DNA of 6,519 nucleotides from Betaproteobacteria bacterium (GTDB taxonomy: Bacteria > Pseudomonadota > Gammaproteobacteria > Burkholderiales > Eutrophovitaceae), in contig QXZO01000063.1 of NCBI GenBank assembly GCA_009886305.1, positions 1 through 6,519 on the forward strand. The letters are read 5' to 3'. The notes under the pieces are model-generated. The model made no database searches. It worked only from the letters and a program-made list of their open reading frames with translations, and was not told the origin of the DNA. Positions within the stretch are counted from its first letter, which is position 1, and every line of letters begins with the position of its first letter. Below are positions 1-6,037 of this stretch, piece by piece. Both the position numbers and the translations under genes were made by a program.

Positions 1-1259
1 TTGGTTTGAAGTCCAGCTAAATGGTAATCCTTGATCGCTGTCTGCAGCTTTGACAAAGCAGCTTGTCGGTTTAAATCCCAACAAATAATTTTTGATATCA
101 TCGGATCATAATAAACGCCGACCTCGTCGCCGACCTTCACTCCCGTATCAACACGCACTCCTGGGCCAGCCCCTCTTTGTTCCTTCAGGTACTCTATCCG
201 ACCTGATGAGGGGAGAAAATCACGTGCCGGATTTTCTGCATAAATCCTGCACTCAAAAGCGTGACCATTCAATTTTATATCTTCTTGTTTTTTGGGTAAC
301 GGTTCTCCGTAAGCTACTCGTAACTGCCACTCCACGAGATCTTGTTTTGTAATCATCTCGGTAACCGGATGCTCCACCTGTAAGCGAGTATTCATTTCCA
401 TAAAATAAAACTGAAAGTCTTCATCCATGATGAATTCAACGGTCCCAGCACCCTCATAGCCTACAGCTCTCGCCACGGCGACTGCCGTTTTTCCTAACGC
501 TTTTCGTGTCTTTTCCGTAATTGCTGGGGCTGGCGCTTCCTCAATGACCTTTTGGTATCTTCGCTGCAAAGAGCAATCTCTCTCGTATAGATGCACATAA
601 TTCCCGTGCTGATCAGCAAAAACTTGAACCTCAATATGACGTGGAGCTTGGATGTAACGCTCAATTAAAACCTGCTCATTGTCAAAGCTATTTTTAGCCT
701 CTCTACGTGCAGCAGCCAAGGCTGTTAAAAAGTGGTCTGAGCAATCAACGATCCTCATCCCCTTGCCACCTCCGCCTGCAATCGCTTTAATCAAAACAGG
801 AAATCCGATTCGTTCAGCCTCGGCAGCGAGTGTTTCATCACGCTGATCTTCCCCATGAAATCCGGGGAGAAGAGGTACGCCGGCTTTCTCGACTATGACT
901 TTAGCGGAACTTTTGAGCCCCATCGCTCGAATTGCGTGGGATGAGGGCCCTATGAATTTTATACCTTCAGCTTCACAAAGTGCTGCGAAGCCGGCATTTT
1001 CTGATAAAAATCCATACCCAGGATGAATGGCTTCAGCACCCATATCTTTTGCAGCATCGATGATTCGTCTTCCGTTTAAATAGGACTCGGAAGGGGATCC
1101 CCCTCCTATAATGACCTTTTGATCACAAACAGTAGTGTGTAGAGCATGTGCATCTGCGTCAGAACACACGGCAACGGTTTTCACGCCCAATTTTTGGGCT
1201 GTCCGAGCAACCCGAACTGCGATCTCGCCTCTATTAGCGATAAGAATTTTTGAGAACAT
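1..1259 (-). CDS. liuD: Methylcrotonyl-CoA carboxylase alpha subunit (biotin carboxylase), C-terminus cut by window edge
   Basis: This is the biotin carboxylase half of a two-subunit acyl-CoA carboxylase. It uses ATP and bicarbonate to carboxylate biotin, and the beta subunit then passes the carboxyl group to 3-methylcrotonyl-CoA. I translated the frame by hand from the ATG at 1259 to the left edge: 419 codons with no stop or frameshift. Seen: N-terminus MFSKILIANRGEIAVRVAR, HPGYGFLSEN at residues 79-88, the ATP-grasp glycine loop GGGGKGM at 162-168, EEAPAP at 240-245, the catalytic segment MNTRLQVEHPVTE at 289-301, and ECRIYAENP near 336-344. The family is usually about 650-670 residues, so the BT linker domain and the biotinyl-lysine domain lie outside the window. 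An in-frame TAA at 1263-1265 makes 1259 the only plausible start; its Shine-Dalgarno is weak (AGGT, 11 bases away). Assignment as MCC rather than geranyl-CoA carboxylase rests on the adjacent beta subunit. Confidence 0.93.
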   Translation of the reverse strand, partial: MFSKILIANRGEIAVRVARTAQKLGVKTVAVCSDADAHALHTTVCDQKVIIGGGSPSESYLNGRRIIDAAKDMGAEAIHPGYGFLSENAGFAALCEAEGIKFIGPSSHAIRAMGLKSSAKVIVEKAGVPLLPGFHGEDQRDETLAAEAERIGFPVLIKAIAGGGGKGMRIVDCSDHFLTALAAARREAKNSFDNEQVLIERYIQAPRHIEVQVFADQHGNYVHLYERDCSLQRRYQKVIEEAPAPAITEKTRKALGKTAVAVARAVGYEGAGTVEFIMDEDFQFYFMEMNTRLQVEHPVTEMITKQDLVEWQLRVAYGEPLPKKQEDIKLNGHAFECRIYAENPARDFLPSSGRIEYLKEQRGAGPGVRVDTGVKVGDEVGVYYDPMISKIICWDLNRQAALSKLQTAIKDYHLAGLQT

Positions 1260-1278
1260 TAATTACGAATACCTATAA

Positions 1279-1320
1279 TCATTTAAAAACGTATCCTCGA
1301 AAAAGATGCGGCTCGTCCAA
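1279..1320 (-). other. Possible 13-codon leader mini-ORF with strong Shine-Dalgarno
   Basis: On the minus strand, GGAGG (1326-1330) is followed after 5 bases by TTG (1318-1320), which opens a frame of 13 codons, TTG encoding the first, ending at TGA (1279-1281). The predicted peptide would be MDEPHLFRGYVFK. The stop is 19 bases before the alpha-subunit ATG, and the alpha gene itself has only a weak ribosome site, so coupling or reinitiation is conceivable. The peptide resembles nothing I know and a TTG start this short may be chance; translation is inferred only from spacing. Confidence 0.25.
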
Positions 1321-1368
1321 GTTTTCCTCCAGCGTAAATAACTATTCCCTGTCTATTGATTGGACAAG
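1312..1368 (-). promoter_or_regulatory. Possible hairpin enclosing the mini-ORF ribosome site
   Basis: In the minus-strand transcript, CTTGTCCAA (1360-1368) can pair with TTGGACGAG (1312-1320) over 9 bp including one G-U pair, with a 39-base loop. The TTG start of the mini-ORF lies in the stem and its GGAGG in the loop. A competing 5-bp hairpin, GATTG and CAATC around a 6-base loop (1358-1373), would use part of the same upstream arm. Both structures are short and the 39-base loop is large, so either could be coincidental. Confidence 0.2.
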
Positions 1369-1401
1369 CAATCCGCTAAAACACAACGATATAAATCGCT
1401 C

Positions 1402-2205
1402 TTAATTATTGTCTTCGGTTAGCCAATCAGGTTTTCTTTTTTCAAGGAACGACCTAATTCCCTCTTTCCCTTCATCCGAGGCTCTAGTCCGAGCAATTCG
1501 AACCGCTGTCTCGTCAATCAACGCTCGATTAAGGTCAGACTGCTCGATCAGTTCAATAAGTGATTTAGTGTCCCGATGCGCACCTGCACCCCCCTTTATG
1601 AAATGATCAGTAAAGGTGATGACCATTTCGTCTAAATCCTGCGTATTTACAACTTCGTGTACCAAACCGAGACGACGAGCAGATGCTGCATTAAACCGCT
1701 CAGCACTCAGCATGTACCTTCTTGCTGCACGAGGCCCCATAGCATTTACAACATACGGGCCAATAGTGGCTGGGATCAGTCCAATTTTGACCTCCGATAA
1801 ACAAAATTGAGTCTCCTCTGATGCGACGGCAATATCGCATGCCGCTACTAATCCCATTCCTCCGGCATATGCATGTCCGCTAATACGTGCAATAGTTGGT
1901 TTCGGCAAACGGTAAAGCACCTCTAACATACGTGCTAAACCTGCAGCGTCATTGAGATTTTCTTCATACGTATACCGCGCCATTCGTTTCATCCAATTAA
2001 GGTCCGCTCCGGCACAGAATGTTGGTCCGCGTCCGGCGAGAACAACAACTTTAACAGACGAATCCTCTCCCAAAGTCACTAGCGCTTCCGTTAGCTCGCC
2101 TATCATTACATCGTTAAAAGCATTTCTGACCTCGGCTCGGTTTAACCAGATCCAAGCAATGTTAGCTTTCTTCTCAATTTGTATAGTGGTGTTCATTTGA
2201 ATCAC
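1402..2205 (-). CDS. liuC: Methylglutaconyl-CoA hydratase (enoyl-CoA hydratase family)
   Basis: A 267-residue crotonase-fold protein, a normal length, predicted to hydrate 3-methylglutaconyl-CoA to HMG-CoA in the cytoplasm. Seen: LNRAEVRNAF at 21-30, the oxyanion-hole segment CAGADLNWM at 64-72, the second oxyanion segment GHAYAGGMGL at 110-119, LSEVKIGLIPATI at 136-148, and the C-terminus EGIRSFLEKRKPDW, all as I remember for proteobacterial LiuC. Glu138 matches the catalytic Glu164 of rat crotonase; the position matching Glu144 is Gly118. The upstream dehydrogenase ends 6 bases before. I chose the GTG at 2205 because AGG (2211-2213, overlapping the previous stop) stands 5 bases away; the ATG at 2196 is the alternative and would shorten the protein by three residues. 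A general enoyl-CoA hydratase is the fallback call. Confidence 0.88.
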   Translation of the reverse strand: MIQMNTTIQIEKKANIAWIWLNRAEVRNAFNDVMIGELTEALVTLGEDSSVKVVVLAGRGPTFCAGADLNWMKRMARYTYEENLNDAAGLARMLEVLYRLPKPTIARISGHAYAGGMGLVAACDIAVASEETQFCLSEVKIGLIPATIGPYVVNAMGPRAARRYMLSAERFNAASARRLGLVHEVVNTQDLDEMVITFTDHFIKGGAGAHRDTKSLIELIEQSDLNRALIDETAVRIARTRASDEGKEGIRSFLEKRKPDWLTEDNN

Positions 2206-2211
2206 TAAAAC

Positions 2212-3354
2212 CTAGAAGTACAAACGTTTTGCAACTTCCTCTAACATGACCTCGGTTGCTCCACCACCTATGGCAAGCACTCGGGCGTCACGAACGAGGC
2301 GTTCAATTGGGCTTTCTTTCATATACCCCATTCCACCAAAGAATTGCTGACACGAGTATACGACCTCATTAACTAACTCTCCCGTTAATGCCTTTAACAT
2401 CGACACCTCTTTTACACACTCTTTCTTCTCATTCACCAGCCATGCACAGTGGTATAGCAACGCTCGAGCGGCTTCTGTTTTTGATGCCAGCATGGCTAAA
2501 CGCTGACGTATTACTTGTTTGTCGTAGAGGACGCCGCCAAAAGCCTTTCGCTGCTTTGTCCATTCCGTGGTCAGCCTCAATGCGGTCAATGCATGTCCAA
2601 TAGCCATAGCTCCAAGCGCAATACGCTCAATTTGAAAGTTGCTCATGACAGCATAAAATCCCTGGTTTTCCTCCCCCAAAAGATTCGCAACTGGAACGCG
2701 ACAATTATCAAAAATTAACTCTGCGGTGTCGGATGAGCACCAACCTTGTTTCTCTAGCTTACGACCTACAGAAAACCCAGGCGTCCCTTTTTCCACAATA
2801 AACATCGAAATTCCACGAGAACCTTTTGCGTCAGGGTCAGTTTTAGCCGCAATGAAGTATAAATCCGCATTAACTCCATTTGTAATGTACATTTTTGAGC
2901 CATTTAGTACCCAATCACCACCATCACGCCGAGCGTTTGTTCTGATGCCGGCAACATCAGAGCCTGCATCAGGCTCTGAAATTCCAACCGCGGTAATCAG
3001 GTCCCCTGAAATAGCTCCAGGCAGATACGTTTTAATCTGCTCCGGGCTACCTGCATGAATTAGGTGCGGTGAAGCCATATCTGTATGAACTAAGACGGTC
3101 ACAATGAATCCACCAAATGTAGACATTGATAATGCTTCCTGAAAGACAACTGAAGTTAGAAAGTCCGTCTCAGCGCCGCCAAACTCACTGGGATATGTCA
3201 TCCCCAACCAGCCGAGCTTACCCATTTTGCGCAATACCTCTTTGGGGGTATAACCTTGCTCCTCCCACCCAAGTCCGTGGGGCTCAACTTCACGCTCTAA
3301 GAAGCGAGCGACTTGCTCACGTAATACATCATGTTCTGCGGTTGTATAAATCAT
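2212..3354 (-). CDS. Acyl-CoA dehydrogenase, long-chain/citronellyl-CoA-like, probably acting on a branched acyl-CoA
   Basis: A complete 380-residue FAD-dependent acyl-CoA dehydrogenase that introduces a 2,3 double bond and passes electrons to electron-transfer flavoprotein. Seen: helical N-domain (about 1-120), flavin/substrate motifs ISEPDAGSD (125-133) and KMYITNG (154-160), QRKAFGG (268-274), CQQFFGGMGYM (335-345) and ERLVRDAR (351-358). The catalytic-base position of MCAD (Glu376) is Gly364 here, in IGGGATEVM; a glutamate is instead present at Glu243 in QIER on the equivalent of helix G, where isovaleryl-CoA and long-chain dehydrogenases carry theirs. The IGGGA-x-EVML ending recalls AtuD (citronellyl-CoA dehydrogenase) rather than the IGAGTSE of LiuA. 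Context suggests isovaleryl-CoA or a related branched substrate, but specificity is inferred. Start ATG at 3354 has GAGAGG (3360-3365) with a 5-base spacer; the gap to the beta-subunit gene is 12 bases. Confidence 0.9.
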   Translation of the reverse strand: MIYTTAEHDVLREQVARFLEREVEPHGLGWEEQGYTPKEVLRKMGKLGWLGMTYPSEFGGAETDFLTSVVFQEALSMSTFGGFIVTVLVHTDMASPHLIHAGSPEQIKTYLPGAISGDLITAVGISEPDAGSDVAGIRTNARRDGGDWVLNGSKMYITNGVNADLYFIAAKTDPDAKGSRGISMFIVEKGTPGFSVGRKLEKQGWCSSDTAELIFDNCRVPVANLLGEENQGFYAVMSNFQIERIALGAMAIGHALTALRLTTEWTKQRKAFGGVLYDKQVIRQRLAMLASKTEAARALLYHCAWLVNEKKECVKEVSMLKALTGELVNEVVYSCQQFFGGMGYMKESPIERLVRDARVLAIGGGATEVMLEEVAKRLYF

Positions 3355-3366
3355 AATTACCTCTCG

Positions 3367-4974
3367 TTACATTCTAAATACGCCAAATCGGGTTTCGGGA
3401 ATCGGCGCATTTAATGCGGCCGAAATGGCTAAACTCAAGACATGTCGAGTTTGTGCTGGATCGATTACACCATCATCCCAAAGACGCGCCGTTGCGTAAT
3501 AAGGGTTTCCTTGACGCTCGTATTGAGCTATTAGTGGCCGCTTAAATGACTCTTCGTCATCAACCGACCATGACTCTCCGGAACGCTCTAAGGCGTCACG
3601 CTTTACCGTAGACAATACACTCGCAGCTTGCTCTCCGCCCATTATAGAAATTCGGGCATTAGGCCACATCCACAAAAATCTCGGAGAATAAGCTCTGCCA
3701 CACATCCCGTAATTTCCTGCGCCAAAGCTACCCCCGATAATCACTGTGAACTTGGGCACTTTCGCCGTCGCGACCGCTGTTACTAGCTTTGCGCCATCCT
3801 TTGCTATACCTCCAGATTCATATTTTTTGCCAACCATAAATCCAGTAATGTTCTGCAAAAAAACTAAAGGTATTTTACGTTGACAGCATAGTTCAATAAA
3901 GTGTGCGCCCTTCAGTGAGGATTCGGAAAACAAAATGCCATTATTTGCAATGACACCTACAGGATATCCGTTAATTCGTGCAAAACCTGTTACCAATGTA
4001 ACTCCGTATAACGCCTTAAACTCATCAAACTCACTACCATCAACAATACGAGCTATTATTTCTCTTACGTCATAGGGCTTACGTGCATCCCGAGGAATCA
4101 CACCGTATATTTCTTCGGGCGCGTAAAGAGGCTCAACTGGGGGTATTACTTTTAAGTCGACCAACTTTTTTCGATTTAAATTACGAACAATACTTCTAAC
4201 GGTCTCAAGCGCGTGCTGATCATTTTGCGCATAGTGATCAACTACCCCAGAAGTCCTCGCATGAACATCGGCACCTCCGAGATCCTCCGCGCTCACCTCC
4301 TCCCCAGTAGCCGCCTTCACCAATGGCGGTCCTCCGAGGAAAATCGTTCCTTGTTGTTTGACAATCACCGATTCATCGGACATTGCCGGTACATATGCTC
4401 CACCCGCAGTGCAAGATCCCATGACACATGCAATCTGCGGGATACCCTCGGACGACATATTTGCTTGATTAAAAAATATCCGTCCAAAATGTTCTCGATC
4501 TGCAAATATTTCATCTTGATTAGGAAGGTTCCCCCCGCCAGAATCAACGAGATAAATACAAGGCAAGTTATTCTGTTGCGCAATTTCTTGCGCTCTAAGA
4601 TGCTTTTTAACGGTCATGGGGAAATAAGTGCCGCCCTTAACTGTCGCATCATTAGCCACAATCATGCACTCGAGTCCAGAAACCCTACCTATACCGGTGA
4701 CCATTCCGGCCGAAGGGACTGCATCGTCATACATGCCGTTCGCAGCTAGTTGGGAGAGCTCTAAAAACGGAGTGCCTTCGTCAAGCAAAAGGTCAATGCG
4801 CTCTCGCGGAAGCAACTTACCTCTTGCCAAATGTTTAGCACGTGCCGCCTCAGAACCGCCTACATAAACTGCTTTATATTTTTTCTTGAGGTCGTTGACC
4901 AACGCTTCCATCGATTCCTGACTAGCCAGAAAGTCTTCAGATCGAACATTTACCCTTGTTTTAATTTTATTCAT
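3367..4974 (-). CDS. liuB: Methylcrotonyl-CoA carboxylase beta subunit (carboxyltransferase)
   Basis: A complete 535-residue carboxyltransferase subunit that moves the carboxyl group from carboxybiotin to 3-methylcrotonyl-CoA, giving 3-methylglutaconyl-CoA; in known enzymes it forms an alpha6beta6 complex. Seen: ARGKLLPRERIDLLLDEG (50-67), ANDATVKGGTYFPMTVKKH (107-125), CIYLVDSGGGNLPNQDE (139-155), MGSCTAGGAYVPAMSDE (185-201) in the N-terminal crotonase-like domain, and GGSFGAGNYGMCGRAY (414-429) with FLWMWPNARISIMGGEQAA (433-451) in the C-terminal one; it ends RFGVFRM. Length and motifs match what I remember of Pseudomonas LiuB closely and geranyl-CoA carboxylase AtuC much less. The ATG overlaps the rhodanese stop as ATGA (4971-4974) and I see no good Shine-Dalgarno before it, so translation is probably coupled to the rhodanese gene. 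Confidence 0.96.
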   Translation of the reverse strand: MNKIKTRVNVRSEDFLASQESMEALVNDLKKKYKAVYVGGSEAARAKHLARGKLLPRERIDLLLDEGTPFLELSQLAANGMYDDAVPSAGMVTGIGRVSGLECMIVANDATVKGGTYFPMTVKKHLRAQEIAQQNNLPCIYLVDSGGGNLPNQDEIFADREHFGRIFFNQANMSSEGIPQIACVMGSCTAGGAYVPAMSDESVIVKQQGTIFLGGPPLVKAATGEEVSAEDLGGADVHARTSGVVDHYAQNDQHALETVRSIVRNLNRKKLVDLKVIPPVEPLYAPEEIYGVIPRDARKPYDVREIIARIVDGSEFDEFKALYGVTLVTGFARINGYPVGVIANNGILFSESSLKGAHFIELCCQRKIPLVFLQNITGFMVGKKYESGGIAKDGAKLVTAVATAKVPKFTVIIGGSFGAGNYGMCGRAYSPRFLWMWPNARISIMGGEQAASVLSTVKRDALERSGESWSVDDEESFKRPLIAQYERQGNPYYATARLWDDGVIDPAQTRHVLSLAISAALNAPIPETRFGVFRM

Positions 4975-5378
4975 TTGGATACAAATTTAGCTCGTTCAGA
5001 GGTGGGGCCACCGAATTTTTTCCAATTACTAAAACCGCCCTCAATATGGGCAACATTTTCCAGCCCCATATCTTGGACTACCTTCGTTGCCAAAGCAGAG
5101 CGCCAAGCAGAAGCACAATAAAAATAAAAGGTTTTCCCGCTACCAAACACTTCTTTGTAATATGGGCTCTCAGGATCAATCCAGAACTCGATCATACCTC
5201 TGGGTGCGTGGAAAGCTCCAGGAATCATTCCTTCGCGCTCCAGCTCTCTGACGTCTCGGATATCTACAAACAACGTATCAGGGTCATCCAGTTTGGCCAA
5301 AGCATCTCGTATGGACACCGTTTTAATCTCGTCATTCGCCTCTGCAACTAAATCTTTAACCGCCTTCTTTAATATCAC
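4971..5378 (-). CDS. Single-domain rhodanese-like sulfurtransferase
   Basis: A small cytoplasmic rhodanese-domain protein (135 residues from the chosen start). Seen: VDIRDVRELEREGMIPGA early in the domain, HAPRGMIEFWIDPESPYY in the middle, the active-site loop CASAWR with its presumed persulfide cysteine (residue 88 from this start) and basic R93, then HIEGGFSNW near the C-terminus. Family members carry sulfane sulfur on this cysteine; the acceptor is unknown. I prefer the GTG at 5378 because AAGGTGG (5384-5390) sits 5 bases before it; the longer frame beginning at GTG 5387 leaves no room for a ribosome site and adds only three residues. It starts 12 bases after the isomerase-like gene and overlaps the carboxylase beta start by 4 bases. 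A sulfurtransferase is not a known part of leucine degradation, so its role here is open. Confidence 0.88.
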   Translation of the reverse strand: MILKKAVKDLVAEANDEIKTVSIRDALAKLDDPDTLFVDIRDVRELEREGMIPGAFHAPRGMIEFWIDPESPYYKEVFGSGKTFYFYCASAWRSALATKVVQDMGLENVAHIEGGFSNWKKFGGPTSERAKFVSK

Positions 5379-5383
5379 TTTTG

Positions 5384-5390
5384 CCACCTT
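5384..5390 (-). promoter_or_regulatory. Shine-Dalgarno AAGGTGG that decides the rhodanese start
   Basis: On the minus strand AAGGTGG lies between the isomerase-like gene's stop TAA (5391-5393) and the GTG at 5376-5378, with a 5-base CAAAA spacer. The upstream GTG (5385-5387) is inside this motif, so the downstream GTG is the more likely initiator. Confidence 0.55.
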
Positions 5391-5996
5391 TTAAAAGCCA
5401 CCGGTTCTCAACCACTCTCGGACATGTTCAAGTCGATCTGAGCCCCAAAAAGGCTCCTCATCAATAATAATAAATGGTGAACCAAAAACACCTTTTTTTA
5501 TCGCCAAATCACATTCATCTTTCAATCGTGCTTTTATATTTGCGTCTTGAGTAACCGCAATCAGTTCTTCCTCGGACCCTTTAATTGTGGAAACAACTTT
5601 TGCTGCAACTTCGGGCGATGAAATATCTAAACCCTCTACAAAATAAGCTTTATACAATTCTAATATTGCCTCCTCTTGTCTTTCTGGCGCGACGTCTTGT
5701 AACCAATAAATCAGCCGACAAGGTGCTTGACTAGAAATTGGGAATTTTTCTGGCTGTATGTATGGGATGTCCCATAGCCTTGACGTTCGCTCCATATCTT
5801 TTTTTGAATAATCACCCTTCAACGGAACCATCGGTAGAGGCATACCACCCGTAACCTTAAGGGCAGCACCAATCATAAACGGCTTCCAAGACACCTCTCG
5901 GCCGAATTCATCGCCGATGGCCCGTATTTTTGTCGCCGCAAAATAGCCAAACGGTGAAGAAAAATCAAAATAAAATTCAATTGCGTTACTCGTCAT
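5391..5996 (-). CDS. DsbA/GST-kappa-fold protein, 2-hydroxychromene-2-carboxylate isomerase family
   Basis: A complete 201-residue thioredoxin-fold protein of the HCCA isomerase/DsbA-like family, near the usual length of about 200. Seen: N-terminal strand and active-site segment FYFDFSSPFGYFA (8-20), in which Ser14 before Pro15 stands where family isomerases have their catalytic serine; a helical insert (about 60-165); the cis-proline segment GVFGSPFIIID (169-179); and FWGSDRL (183-189). There is no CxxC motif, so it is not a disulfide oxidoreductase, and no signal peptide, so it is cytoplasmic. Characterised relatives are glutathione-dependent isomerases of naphthalene breakdown, but no aromatic-degradation genes are visible here, so the substrate is unknown; a glutathione-linked isomerase or transferase is the best guess. 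The ATG at 5996 is preceded by AAGGAGGT (6003-6010). It lies 41 bases after the thiolase. Confidence 0.85.
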   Translation of the reverse strand: MTSNAIEFYFDFSSPFGYFAATKIRAIGDEFGREVSWKPFMIGAALKVTGGMPLPMVPLKGDYSKKDMERTSRLWDIPYIQPEKFPISSQAPCRLIYWLQDVAPERQEEAILELYKAYFVEGLDISSPEVAAKVVSTIKGSEEELIAVTQDANIKARLKDECDLAIKKGVFGSPFIIIDEEPFWGSDRLEHVREWLRTGGF

Positions 5997-6002
5997 GTCT
6001 AT

Positions 6003-6010
6003 ACCTCCTT
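6003..6010 (-). promoter_or_regulatory. Near-perfect Shine-Dalgarno AAGGAGGT for the isomerase-like gene
   Basis: AAGGAGGT on the minus strand with a 6-base spacer to the ATG at 5994-5996. It is the strongest ribosome site in the window, fixes this start, and contrasts with the apparent absence of a site before the carboxylase beta gene. Confidence 0.75.
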
Positions 6011-6037
6011 CTGTATCAGTTACCCCAGGTATTACTA

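Larger units (their letters stand above)
1260..1401 (-). other. 142-base intergenic leader before the carboxylase alpha gene
   Basis: This is by far the longest gap in an otherwise tightly packed operon. It has no recognisable gene and no GC-rich stem followed by a T-run, so I see no intrinsic terminator. Read on the minus strand it contains a GGAGG motif (1326-1330), a 13-codon TTG-started mini-ORF (1279-1320) and two alternative inverted repeats (1312-1320 with 1360-1368, and 1358-1362 with 1369-1373). I could not identify a convincing sigma70 -35/-10 pair, although an internal promoter for the alpha gene would be a natural use of this space. Confidence 0.6.

Noticed and set aside
1..1259. 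Suspicion of a broken or frameshifted alpha-subunit gene
   Set aside because: Codon-by-codon translation of the whole stretch showed one uninterrupted frame with all expected motifs in order; it is only cut by the window edge.
4365..4583. 72-codon minus-strand frame inside the carboxylase beta gene
   Set aside because: It is an out-of-frame overlap within a conserved catalytic region of the real gene. It has hydrophobic stretches but no ribosome site or family resemblance.
4213..4749. 178-codon open frame on the plus strand
   Set aside because: It lies wholly antisense to the well-supported carboxylase beta gene, its product has no recognisable motif, and no ribosome site supports it. The same holds for the other plus-strand frames, such as 92-352, 1616-1810, 2726-3058, 5046-5351 and 6125-6337.
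3367..4974. Geranyl-CoA carboxylase (AtuC) as the identity of the beta subunit
   Set aside because: The gene order hints at it, but the length of 535, segments such as ANDATVKGGTYFP and MGSCTAGGAYVPAMSDE, and the C-terminus fit LiuB much better.
5997..6037. A terminator or promoter between the thiolase and the isomerase-like gene
   Set aside because: Only 41 bases, with no GC-rich hairpin followed by T's and no clear -35/-10 pair; the strong Shine-Dalgarno explains its conserved-looking part.
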